A stretch of 64,000 nucleotides of DNA from Streptomyces beigongshangae (lineage in GTDB: Bacteria; Actinomycetota; Actinomycetes; Streptomycetales; Streptomycetaceae), in assembly GCF_019710745.1 (NCBI RefSeq), contig NZ_JAHKJW010000002.1:172632-236631 (forward strand). The letters run 5' to 3'. This document shows positions 7,713-15,619 of the stretch, one piece after another (position 1 is the first letter of the stretch; every line of letters starts with the position of its first letter). The notes below the pieces were generated by a model. That model was given only the letters and a program-made list of their open reading frames with translations. It made no database searches and had not been told where the DNA came from. The translations under genes were made by a program, and so were the position numbers.

Positions 7713-9660
7713 AGTTATCGGCCTCCATGATGCCAAGGATGGATCCAAGCAGGTTTTCCTGTTCCTTTGGGGTCAAGTGCTCAAGAACCCCATAAATGGA
7801 CAGCACCTTGGTGATCGCTTCCAGTTTTCGAACACTGCCGGGAGTTGGTGAAACGAGTCCCAGCGGAACCTCCTGGACGATTCGATCAAGGTCAAAGGTC
7901 TGAGTGATACCTTCGCTTGTCGACGTCACCTTCCGATTGCTGCCTGCAAAATGGATATCTGGGACAACCCCTTCGCCGTCTGTGCGAAGGGTATTAGCCG
8001 AATCCACGATGCGGCCGATTCGATATTCCACGTCACGTTGTGCTGAAATCCGCGCGACACCTCGGACTTGCTGCGCTTGTCGTTTCTGAGCGTTCGAAAG
8101 CTGACGTAGTGCGTTATGAAGCCACCGCGTTAGGACAACCGTGTGCGGGTGTGCTGTATTGAAGCTCTCACGGTCGATATTCAGGGCGGCTTCCAACCCC
8201 TGTTTTACGAAAATCTCGCATGTGATTTGCCGACGCCTTGTCGTCTCCGAGACCTGATAGTTGAAGAATGTCGAGTCAAAAAGGGTGCCACTAGCTCCGT
8301 GGATGCGAACGAGAACCCCCTGATGTTCAGTCGGCGCTACCTTCGGTGTCCAGAAGAGATAGCCTTCGAACTCAAGGGGCCCAGCACTAACGTTTCGGTC
8401 GATCCCCTTAAAATCCTGGCGTAGCGAACCAACAAATACCATCGGCTTCTTAAGGGCATGCTGTGTCGCCGGTAGGTTGCGAAATTTCAACGGCCGACTC
8501 AGCTCAACGCCGTCTACAAGGATTTTGAAGGGGGCATCCTTAGATTCAGGAGGGGTGAGACCTGCAAGCTCACGAATGGTGATTTTCGGATCGCTACTCT
8601 GGATCTGTTGTGCTGCACCTTTAGAGTTGTTCGAGAGTTTGTAGAAGTAAGCCCAGTCGTCGGCAACGCTTTCGTCTAGGACGTTTGTCTGCACGTAAGG
8701 CAGTGGCAACGCGAGAGCGAGATTCCAAAGCATTTGGAGATACGTATCAAAAATGCTTGAAAGCTTCACCGTGGCCTGTCCTCGCACGGCAGACCAGACG
8801 CTTTCCACCATTTTTGAAAATGCTTCCCGTGGATCATCCTGCTCATCCCATGGGAGGTTAACGAACTCGGGCTTACCGCGCGGGTCATCGAGATAGGAAC
8901 CGTTAGAGTCAAGCCGCCCGATGTGGTATTTGGGGATTGTCGTAAGGTTTTTTTCCTTCTCCTCCCTGCTCATTGAGTTATCGATGGCACCCCACAATTG
9001 TTCGCTGCGCAAGCTGTCGCGAGTTTGAGGACGGATAGCTGTCAGCACAATGGTTGTGCCGTGTGTCTCGATGTTGTCGGCTGGTTCCCTCCAAACGCGA
9101 TAACGCCCGGCTTGAAACTCGCCATGATCGCTTTCTGTGGAACCGTCAGCAAACTGACGCAGATTAACTAGGACAACGGTGCGGTATGAATCATTCGCCG
9201 TCTTGGTGATGATCTGAAAACTATGAGTAAGCTGCGAAACGGAGAAGATACCGATTCCCAATTTGCCGATAAGTTCACGACCGCCAGGACTCGTGTTTGG
9301 GTTAGTCGAGGAAGTAATGTCAAGTTCCTGACCCAGTTCGGTCCGTTTAGCGCTTCCGCCGATATTTCCCAGCAGGTGAATAACTGCCTCAGGGGTCATG
9401 CCGGTGCCATTGTCTTCGACTGTGATACGGCTGAAATTCGGGGCATCCGTTTTAACCGATACCCAAGTGGCATCCGCATCGTAGGCGTTTGCTACTAGCT
9501 CCCTAATCGCCGACCCGGGCTGCCGATAGATGCCGTCAGTGACACGAGCAATCACTCGGTCATTTGTCTTCAGTACCTCATCGATCGGTCGCGTCTCACT
9601 CGCAGTCCCACGAAGTTCATTAACGAGTTTCCGATCCCGTTCGCTTAGCAACGGACTCAT
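7705..9660 (-). CDS. GHKL (MutL/Hsp90-like) ATPase, defence-island type
   Basis: A 651-aa protein with an N-terminal Bergerat ATPase fold: AIRELVANAYDADATWVSVK (N box, Mg-binding Asn), ITVEDNGTGMT (G1), and GRELIGKLGIGIFSVSQLTH (G2 lid). The following 400 residues have no motif I can name, but length and order resemble the MutL/Hsp90/MORC-like ATPases found in bacterial conflict systems. I chose ATG 9660 (MSPLLSERDRKLVNEL) over the longer frame from 9855, whose extra residues look untranslated. The end overlaps the start of the next gene. It probably acts as an ATP-driven clamp or sensor together with that gene; the exact role is inferred. Confidence 0.85.
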   Translation of the reverse strand: MSPLLSERDRKLVNELRGTASETRPIDEVLKTNDRVIARVTDGIYRQPGSAIRELVANAYDADATWVSVKTDAPNFSRITVEDNGTGMTPEAVIHLLGNIGGSAKRTELGQELDITSSTNPNTSPGGRELIGKLGIGIFSVSQLTHSFQIITKTANDSYRTVVLVNLRQFADGSTESDHGEFQAGRYRVWREPADNIETHGTTIVLTAIRPQTRDSLRSEQLWGAIDNSMSREEKEKNLTTIPKYHIGRLDSNGSYLDDPRGKPEFVNLPWDEQDDPREAFSKMVESVWSAVRGQATVKLSSIFDTYLQMLWNLALALPLPYVQTNVLDESVADDWAYFYKLSNNSKGAAQQIQSSDPKITIRELAGLTPPESKDAPFKILVDGVELSRPLKFRNLPATQHALKKPMVFVGSLRQDFKGIDRNVSAGPLEFEGYLFWTPKVAPTEHQGVLVRIHGASGTLFDSTFFNYQVSETTRRRQITCEIFVKQGLEAALNIDRESFNTAHPHTVVLTRWLHNALRQLSNAQKRQAQQVRGVARISAQRDVEYRIGRIVDSANTLRTDGEGVVPDIHFAGSNRKVTSTSEGITQTFDLDRIVQEVPLGLVSPTPGSVRKLEAITKVLSIYGVLEHLTPKEQENLLGSILGIMEADNFD

Positions 9661-10326
9661 CGTCGGCCCATGCCTTCCATCCTGCGGGGTGAACACCCCG
9701 GCCTCTGCCCTTTGGCCGGCGCTGTTCCTTGTCCAGTGCCTTGGCGTCCCTCTCTGGTGGCGCGCACTAAATTTGGACGTGCAATCTCGGGTAATCTCGC
9801 GACGTAGCCAGTGTAGAGACTCACAGCATCGAACGGTGAGAAAATGCGCAAACAAAGACCATCTGGTTCAGCGCGTCTGGAGGAATGTCTGGGTGTCAGA
9901 GAGGCCAGGGGCTGTTTCTGCCCCCACGGGCCATCCTCGATGCCACCTCCCTCCAGGAGCCATCTCCCTCGACTGCTGCTGGCCTGGCAGCGGAGGTCAC
10001 CGTCTACCCGTACCTGACGCGGTGGGCACCGGGTCCAGCATGCACACATGGGCTCATAGGTGCCCATCAGCGTACGGACGTATTCATACGCAGTTCCGAG
10101 ATGCGACCTCCCGAAGTTGGCCTGGTCCTCGAATGTGCGGTCGGTTGAGCTTCAATGACCGAGTCAAGCCGGCCGGGCGCCGTCCATGCGCCGAGAACAG
10201 TGCCCCGCGCACGCCTTTGCGGCAAGCTGCCCCTCGATACGAACACTGGGCACGGTGGTGGCTGAGGTCTGGTGGGCACGTCAGGCGGTCATGCAGAGCC
10301 GTTCGCGGGCGGGGCTGGTCGCGGTG

Positions 10327-10342
10327 GTTGCTGTACAGCAAC
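10327..10342. promoter_or_regulatory. Perfect 16-bp palindrome
   Basis: GTTGCTGTACAGCAAC is fully self-complementary, with a GTAC centre. It has the length of a dimeric repressor site. It lies about 670 bp upstream of the GHKL ATPase start and 430 bp downstream of the KAP gene. No function is shown by the sequence. Confidence 0.45.
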
Positions 10343-10350
10343 GATGCTTA

Positions 10351-10373
10351 CCACCACTTTAGGAGAGTGGTGG
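10351..10373. terminator. Hairpin downstream of the KAP gene
   Basis: CCACCACT (10351-10358) pairs with AGTGGTGG (10366-10373) around a 7-base loop. There is no U tract on either strand. It could end transcription from the KAP gene, but lies 400 bp past its stop. Confidence 0.35.
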
Positions 10374-10774
10374 GGGAGCGGCGGCGCCGACCTGGAGCTT
10401 CGATACCTGCTCAGGGCACCGAGAACTCGACCGCGAGATAACTCCGTTGACCGTGGCTGGCCCCTGCATCTGGCACGGCAGTGGCACGAACCCCAGCCAA
10501 CGACAGTCAGCCACGACGGCGGGTGTGCTGACCGAGCACGCACGCGTATGCCTCGCTGCACCACCACTGGCCTCAGCCACGTTATCCGGTTTTGTCGTCG
10601 ACCAGAGCAAGCGACCACCGCCAGTCCGTGACGAATGGCCTGAGCCCTCAGCTTGGGAAGCTTGGGTTTCCGGGCGGGTTGCCATGCTGCTAAGTGGTGA
10701 CTGCGGTTCGGAGGTCCGACTCGATTTTGCGAGGACTGCTGCCAGGCAGGGCCGAGGCTCGTCCGAGAGCGTAA

Positions 10775-12916
10775 CTAAAAATCTTTCGGTCGCCAGCCTG
10801 AAGAATACTTCTCAAAGAGCGCCAGGGAACGGGTAAGCCTCCCGTCAACTTCGATTTCTCCGGCAGTAACTGATGCCTGCATTGCGGCAACAGCACCTCG
10901 GAATCTATCCTCGCTTCCGTATACCAACAAAAGCGTATCCCATGCAAGTCGATCTTCCCGGTGTACTTGAACACTTCCCAGGGTCTGTTGCCTGGCTGTT
11001 GTCAGTCCGGTTGACAGTAGCTGCGCAGTAACGCGAGGACTGTCCGCCGCCTCGATCAAGGGCGATCCACTGTCATTCTCCTCTTTTCCGAAAACTTGGA
11101 CCACCGTTCGCAATAGATCCCTTTCGTTCTCAAGCGCGCTCGCCGGAACGGACGAAATATCGCTGCGTAGCCTATCGCGCAATTCGGTTTCAAGTTCCTG
11201 GGAAATGATCCGAGGCTGAGAATTTTTCCTTTCCCCTATGAGTTGGATAAAGCGAAGGCGTGCATAGAAGCTGTCGTTTGCGTCGTAGACACCCCGCGCT
11301 ATTCGGTCAGCACTATCCTGACCCTCCACTTGCTCCATCAATCGCAACACTGGACGCAATACTGAGTAGTCTGCACCTGGATCGAAGAAACCTTTCGGTT
11401 CGACTCTAAGTCGAGGGAACATTTCAAGAAGTACAGTCACGGTCGACTGGATTACCTCAGAGGGTACCGATTCCAGATGTGCTGGTAGGCGATCGAGGAC
11501 ATCTTCTAGAAGGTCGTCCGCTATTGCGGATAGTGCATTCCTAAGTCCCTCCTCACTGCCGATAGCGTGGGCTACCATTTGTACCTGCACGTTCGGTGCA
11601 GTGCCCTCGGGCAGTTCGCGGTGGAAGTAATATCTGAGAATCTGTGCGTGCGCTACTCGCCCATCCCGCTTCCATGCCTGATTTGAGTCATTTCCGTGCC
11701 AAATATTTTCTGTGTACAGTTGTGCGGCAGGAAAGATGAGTCTGACGACACTATTTCCTACATTGCTCGGGAATAGCTCGACGATTGATTCTATGACTGG
11801 CCTATTTCGTTCGCGGGCGCCATCGTCGCGCCCGAATGAGCTCTGAATTTCTGTAAGTACTGACATGTTTTGAAAAATTAGGTCGTAAGCGTGTGGACGC
11901 TGGACTCGAATGGCCTCTAGAGCAACCAAATCAACGATGCCCACTTCTTCACCTAGGGACCGCGCCGCGAGGGAAAGGGAGGAGAGGAACCGCTTAATTT
12001 CCCGCAGGGTCGAAAAAAGAGGGCGTACCACTTGCCAAAATACGTCCGCCCACCTTGACTCGTCCAACGGCCCGACGGGGATATCGCGTAGACACTCGGT
12101 TATTCCTCGGATGAGCAGGTCAGCTATAGACTCGTCAGTGGCTGGTGGCACCTCTACTGACGTTCGTACGATTTTTTCGAGGTAGGCCGCCCCGTCCATA
12201 CCTTCGCCATTGAGGGCTGCTTCGACAACCGCCCGGTCAAAGCATAGGACATAGATAATTCGCGGGAAAGAGCCGTTCAGTCTGACCAGTCGGAGTAGGT
12301 CCCTGATTTCCCCCTGTGAAAGTCGATCGATATCGTCTATCAGTACGGCAATGCGACCATTCAGTCGATTGAGAGATTCGATTATCTCGGTGCGCTGTTC
12401 GTGCACGGAAGCTTGCTGGCCGAACGCCTGCGACACCCCGGAAGAAATGCCCTGTGCGGTGCCAATAGCTGCCCCTGCGAATGGCATGAACTTCAGGGGT
12501 GAAAGTGCGGCAGAGTAGCGTGTGAATGCGTCAGCTATGGAAACGCTCTTTTGTCTAAATCTTTTACGCTTCTTCTCTGTGTCCTGAAGTTGGCTAGCTA
12601 GCTCCGTGAAAAAGAATCCCATAAGTTGATCTGTCCCCGAGAAGAGCCAGGGATTGAAGCGGGTGGTGCGAACCGCCTCGTTCTGTTCAAGCTTATTGGC
12701 AATTAGATTTATTAGGGAAGTCTTCCCGGTCCCCCACCTGCCGGTTATAGCCAGAACGCCACCGTTGTCGGCATTCATTCCTGCTATTTCCTCCGCAATG
12801 GCGGCTGCCAAAGACGTCCGATTTAGTAGATCGTCCTGTTCTCGCGAGATCGGGTCGTCCCCAGAAATTAGGGCGCTGCCGTTGTCGTCGTCGTTTACTT
12901 CGCTCATTCCTGCCAC
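10775..12916 (-). CDS. KAP-family P-loop NTPase
   Basis: A 713-aa KAP NTPase. The Walker A motif is GRWGTGKTSLI (residues 59-69) and Walker B is IAVLIDDIDRLSQ (189-201), followed by the KAP-typical stretch YVLCFDRAVVEAALNG. Between the two lies a hydrophobic segment (about 140-168: PLKFMPFAGAAIGTAQGI), matching the membrane insertion characteristic of KAP proteins. The C-terminal 400 residues are helical. KAP NTPases are membrane-associated AAA/STAND-type ATPases common in phage-defence and mobile-element loci. The first codon is GTG 12916, with ATG 12907 (MSEVNDDD) equally possible; AAGGA lies upstream of both. The gene is AT-richer than the backbone, which suggests separate acquisition. Confidence 0.88.
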   Translation of the reverse strand: MAGMSEVNDDDNGSALISGDDPISREQDDLLNRTSLAAAIAEEIAGMNADNGGVLAITGRWGTGKTSLINLIANKLEQNEAVRTTRFNPWLFSGTDQLMGFFFTELASQLQDTEKKRKRFRQKSVSIADAFTRYSAALSPLKFMPFAGAAIGTAQGISSGVSQAFGQQASVHEQRTEIIESLNRLNGRIAVLIDDIDRLSQGEIRDLLRLVRLNGSFPRIIYVLCFDRAVVEAALNGEGMDGAAYLEKIVRTSVEVPPATDESIADLLIRGITECLRDIPVGPLDESRWADVFWQVVRPLFSTLREIKRFLSSLSLAARSLGEEVGIVDLVALEAIRVQRPHAYDLIFQNMSVLTEIQSSFGRDDGARERNRPVIESIVELFPSNVGNSVVRLIFPAAQLYTENIWHGNDSNQAWKRDGRVAHAQILRYYFHRELPEGTAPNVQVQMVAHAIGSEEGLRNALSAIADDLLEDVLDRLPAHLESVPSEVIQSTVTVLLEMFPRLRVEPKGFFDPGADYSVLRPVLRLMEQVEGQDSADRIARGVYDANDSFYARLRFIQLIGERKNSQPRIISQELETELRDRLRSDISSVPASALENERDLLRTVVQVFGKEENDSGSPLIEAADSPRVTAQLLSTGLTTARQQTLGSVQVHREDRLAWDTLLLVYGSEDRFRGAVAAMQASVTAGEIEVDGRLTRSLALFEKYSSGWRPKDF

Positions 12917-13253
12917 CGTTCCTTATGAGAGTCGTTTCAGTGTGACAGCCTCGGTCCACCAAGGTGCGAGGATCGATGGATTGCAGCCATGGAGCCGACC
13001 GTTCCCAGACGCGCGCACTCAAACTCGGGTATCAAGCGGCCAATCGCTGTGCGTGCGGCCCGGCTGCCGGCCGGGTTGGAGCGGGGCGGAGACAGGAGCG
13101 CAGGCCCGGCCGGGGGTCGGGCCGCACGCGGGGAGCGGAGCGAGCCGCCTTGAACCAGTAGAGAAACTTTGAATCATGCTCTGTGCCGACCGGTGTTGAT
13201 CACTCCGGTTCGGACGCCCGGTGCCTGCTGTCCTGTGGTGTAGAACCCTGGGT
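12917..13253. other. Divergent intergenic region between cargo and backbone
   Basis: 337 bp separate the KAP gene from the XRE regulator. It contains the large inverted repeat at 13051-13129, and composition changes from AT-richer cargo to GC-rich backbone inside it. It should hold promoters for both directions. No coding frame is convincing. Confidence 0.5.
13051..13129. repeat. Long imperfect inverted repeat (25-bp arms)
   Basis: The arm at 13051-13075 (GCGTGCGGCCCGGC...) is nearly the reverse complement of 13105-13129 (...GGGTCGGGCCGCACGC), separated by about 29 bp. It would form a very stable hairpin in RNA or single-stranded DNA. It lies at the boundary between cargo and AICE backbone. 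It could be a bidirectional terminator, a single-strand origin type structure used during rolling-circle replication, or a scar of cargo insertion. Confidence 0.65.
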
Positions 13254-14105
13254 ATGGGGAGTGAGCGGCGGGAGCGGATGAGGGCGCTTGGGGCGCGTCT
13301 TCGGGGACTGCGAGCTGAAGCCGGGCTGACGGGTGCTGTGTTGGCGCAGCGGGCGGGTGTGGGGCAGCCGACTGTGTCCAAGGTCGAGACTGGGCGCATG
13401 GTTCCGAGTCTCGATGTGCTCGACCGGCTGTCGCGTGCCCTCGGCCTCGATGACTTGACCGCTCGTGAGGTGCGTGAGCTTCTGGTCGCTGTGGAGGCTG
13501 CTGCGGACTCTGGTTCGGCGTCTGGTGATGAGGCTCCCGCGGGAATGGTCCTGGATGACGCCGTACGGTCCGCTCGGCTGGTGCGGTCGTTCCAGTGCGT
13601 TGTTCTGCCGGCCATGTTGCAGAGTGCGGAGTACGCCCGGCACGTCTTCGAAAGCGCGCCGAACTCGACCCCTGAAGTGGTTGGTCGGGCTGTCGCTGCT
13701 CGTGTGGAGCGGCAGAGCGTGTTGTACGAGCCGGGGCGGGAGTCGGTGTTCGTGCTGACGGAAGCCGTGTTGCGGACCTGGCCGGGGACCCCGGCGCTGA
13801 TGCTCGCCCAGTTCGACCGGCTGCTGGCTGTCGAGAGTCTGAGCACGGTACGGCTCGGGGTCATCCCCTGGCGTCGGCCGGTGCCGGTGCTGCCTCGGCA
13901 TGGGTTCACGCTGTGCGATCAACGGGCGGTCGTGGTCGAGACGTTCGATGACGAGCGGGTATCGATCGACTCCGTCGAGCTGGCCGCGTACGAGGAGACG
14001 TTCGCTCGCTTCGAGCAAGCCGCGGTCTTCGGTGGTGAGGTGCGGGAGCTGCTGTTGCGAGTGATGAAGGAGTTCCGCAACTTGGGAGACGCCGTCACTC
14101 CTTAG
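13254..14105 (+). CDS. XRE-family regulator with DUF5753 (WhiJ-like)
   Basis: A 283-aa regulator. The N-terminal helix-turn-helix (LGARLRGLRAEAGLTGAVLA, RAGVGQPTVSKVETGRMVPS) covers about residues 7-65. The rest is the DUF5753 ligand or partner domain (FQCVVLPAMLQSAEYARHVF, VLTEAVLRTWPG, LGVIPWRRPVPVLPRHGFTL). ATG 13254 gives the usual family length. Such proteins are very common in Streptomyces and are often paired with a small RsbW-like ATPase, as here (14203). A palindrome overlaps the stop codon. Its likely targets are its own promoter or that of the ATPase gene. Confidence 0.88.
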   Translation: MGSERRERMRALGARLRGLRAEAGLTGAVLAQRAGVGQPTVSKVETGRMVPSLDVLDRLSRALGLDDLTAREVRELLVAVEAAADSGSASGDEAPAGMVLDDAVRSARLVRSFQCVVLPAMLQSAEYARHVFESAPNSTPEVVGRAVAARVERQSVLYEPGRESVFVLTEAVLRTWPGTPALMLAQFDRLLAVESLSTVRLGVIPWRRPVPVLPRHGFTLCDQRAVVVETFDDERVSIDSVELAAYEETFARFEQAAVFGGEVRELLLRVMKEFRNLGDAVTP

Positions 14106-14119
14106 AGGAATAATTCCTC
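14105..14119. promoter_or_regulatory. Palindrome GAGGAATAATTCCTC
   Basis: A perfect 15-bp palindrome starting on the last base of the XRE gene's stop codon and 84 bp upstream of the ATPase gene start. It is AT-rich at its centre in a GC-rich context. It is a candidate operator for the XRE protein. Confidence 0.5.
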
Positions 14120-14168
14120 AAGATGCCTAGGCTGTAGGTCGTGTCTGGGAATATTCTGCCGTCACGTT

Positions 14169-14184
14169 GTCTAGCCCCCTAGAC
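14169..14184. promoter_or_regulatory. GTCTAG-N4-CTAGAC operator 1
   Basis: GTCTAGCCCCCTAGAC is a perfect inverted repeat with a 4-bp spacer, 18 bp upstream of the RsbW-like ATPase start. The same motif recurs at 14725, 16477-16558 and 19904 inside the AICE. Confidence 0.75.
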
Positions 14185-14202
14185 GTACTGAGGTGGTTTC
14201 CC

Positions 14203-14592
14203 ATGCATCCCAAGTGGTGCCGTGCCTTTCCCGGCCATGCTGAGGAGGTGGCCCATGCCCGTCACTTCGTGGCATCCCTGGTCGGTGAACGGAGCTGCGT
14301 CGACGATGCCGTCCTGGTCGTGAGCGAGTTGGCGACCAATGCCGTTCGGCACTCGCGGAGCGGCGCGGTCGGCGGCTGGTTCCTGGTGGTCATCTGCTTC
14401 GGTGACGACTTCGTGCGTATCGAGGTGGTCGACCAGGGCGGCAAGTGCAGGCCGCGCCTGTGTGACGTGACGCATCAGGAGGAGGGCGGCCGGGGCCTGG
14501 TACTGATCGCGGCCTGCGCCAAGGACTGGGGCGTGAAGGACTGGCCCGAGGGGCGTTCGGTGTGGGCCGACCTGGTCCAGGAGGGCGTGTGA
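14203..14592 (+). CDS. RsbW/SpoIIAB-like ATP-binding protein
   Basis: A 129-aa HATPase_c protein of the anti-sigma-factor kinase type. N box: VVSELATNAVRHSRSG; G1: RIEVVDQGG; G2: EEGGRGLVLIAACAKDWGV. I chose ATG 14203 (MHPKWCRAFPGHAEEV) because GAGGTGG lies just upstream; the longer TTG frame would run through operator 1. Proteins of this class bind or phosphorylate regulatory partners in the cytoplasm. The adjacent XRE gene is its usual partner in Streptomyces, while the PP2C gene downstream would supply the opposing phosphatase. Confidence 0.87.
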   Translation: MHPKWCRAFPGHAEEVAHARHFVASLVGERSCVDDAVLVVSELATNAVRHSRSGAVGGWFLVVICFGDDFVRIEVVDQGGKCRPRLCDVTHQEEGGRGLVLIAACAKDWGVKDWPEGRSVWADLVQEGV

Positions 14593-14724
14593 TCGCGCTC
14601 CGCTCGACGCCGACCCGCGGTTGCCGCACGGACGGTGACGTGTGAGTCCTCGGGGTGTGCCTCGGCGGCGGTCCCGGTTCTACGTGATCGGCGTTCATAC
14701 GGGGAGGCGCCTCCCGCCCATACC

Positions 14725-14740
14725 GTCTAGAGCCCTAGAC
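14725..14740. promoter_or_regulatory. GTCTAG-N4-CTAGAC operator 2
   Basis: GTCTAGAGCCCTAGAC has perfect 6-bp half-sites, ending 27 bp upstream of the ATG of the HTH protein at 14768. If that protein is the binder, this site would give autoregulation. Confidence 0.75.
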
Positions 14741-14767
14741 TCCTGGGTAACCGTGGGAGGTGAGGTC

Positions 14768-15619
14768 ATGTCGGACGAGTTGCAGCGGATCATGGCGATC
14801 GATGATCCGTACCTGCTGCTGCGTGAGGTCACGACCCGGTTGGCCGACGCGCAGCAGGAAGTGACCGAACTGGCCCGCCTCCGTCGGCGGGTGGTGCAGG
14901 ACCTGCATGCCCAAGGGCTGTCGTACGCGCAGATCGCGACAAAGGCCGGCCTGAGCCGCGGGCGCATTCACCAGATCCGGCACACCGGACCGGCTCCTGA
15001 AGGTGCCTTCCTGGGTGCGGGCGCCGTCACCATCGTGACCCCGCTGCGGTGGGACGACACGAAGAAGCGCCCGGTCGTCGCCATGGACGACGTGAACTCC
15101 GGTAAGCGTTTGGAAGAGCTGGCGAAGTCGTACGGGCTCGATGTCAGCTCCGGTCACGTACTCGTGAGTGGGGAAGTCGACCTCAACCGTAACGGCCTGG
15201 TCGTCGTCTGCGGGCCGGGGATGTCCCAGGCCATGAGGGACCTGTACGCCCAGGATCCGGTCCTCGGCTGGGAGCACCCGGAGGGCGAGCCATGGGCCCT
15301 GGTGGACCGGCGTACCGGCACGGCGTACCGCGCGGGAGCGGACACCGAACCGCACCGCCCGCACGATGTCGGCTACCTCGGCCGGCTGCCCCGCCCGGAC
15401 GGCAACGGCTCGGTGCTCGCCATCGCCGGAATCCACACCGCGGGCTCCCTCGGCGTCGTGCACCTGCTTGCCTCCGACCTCAACGCGCTTTGGGGGCAGG
15501 TAGGGGAACGTCACTTCTCCACACTGGTGAGCGTCGACTACGACCCCGAGACCGGCGAACCGCAATCCGTCGAACTGCTCTGCCCCCTCTACCTGCACGA
15601 CGAGGAAGCAGCGGCGTGA
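14768..15619 (+). CDS. HTH DNA-binding protein with C-terminal sensor-like domain
   Basis: A 283-aa protein. Residues about 20-75 form a coiled segment followed by a sigma-region-4-like helix-turn-helix (LHAQGLSYAQIATKAGLSRG, RIHQIRH). The remaining 200 residues form a domain I cannot name, with conserved-looking LVVVCGPGMSQAMRDL, DVGYLGRLPRPDGNG and IAGIHTAGSLGVVHLL. The start at ATG 14768 follows a strong SD (GGGAGGTGAGG). The stop overlaps the GTG of the PP2C gene, implying coupled translation. No GntR repressor of the KorSA type is present in this element, so this protein is my candidate for the binder of the GTCTAG operators; that is inference. Confidence 0.8.
   Translation: MSDELQRIMAIDDPYLLLREVTTRLADAQQEVTELARLRRRVVQDLHAQGLSYAQIATKAGLSRGRIHQIRHTGPAPEGAFLGAGAVTIVTPLRWDDTKKRPVVAMDDVNSGKRLEELAKSYGLDVSSGHVLVSGEVDLNRNGLVVVCGPGMSQAMRDLYAQDPVLGWEHPEGEPWALVDRRTGTAYRAGADTEPHRPHDVGYLGRLPRPDGNGSVLAIAGIHTAGSLGVVHLLASDLNALWGQVGERHFSTLVSVDYDPETGEPQSVELLCPLYLHDEEAAA

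Larger units (their letters stand above)
9661..10774. other. 1.1-kb gap inside cargo, no convincing gene
   Basis: There are several overlapping frames on both strands, but none has plausible composition, an SD with start, or family features. The gap is GC-richer than the ATPase genes on either side. It holds a perfect 16-bp palindrome (10327-10342) followed by a hairpin (10351-10373). It may contain a decayed gene, an RNA or the promoter region of the ATPase operon; I cannot decide. Confidence 0.5.

Noticed and set aside
9690..10640. Several 80-300-codon open frames in the cargo gap on both strands
   Set aside because: They overlap each other, have no SD with start, and show Arg/Pro/Gly-rich composition typical of GC-rich noncoding sequence.
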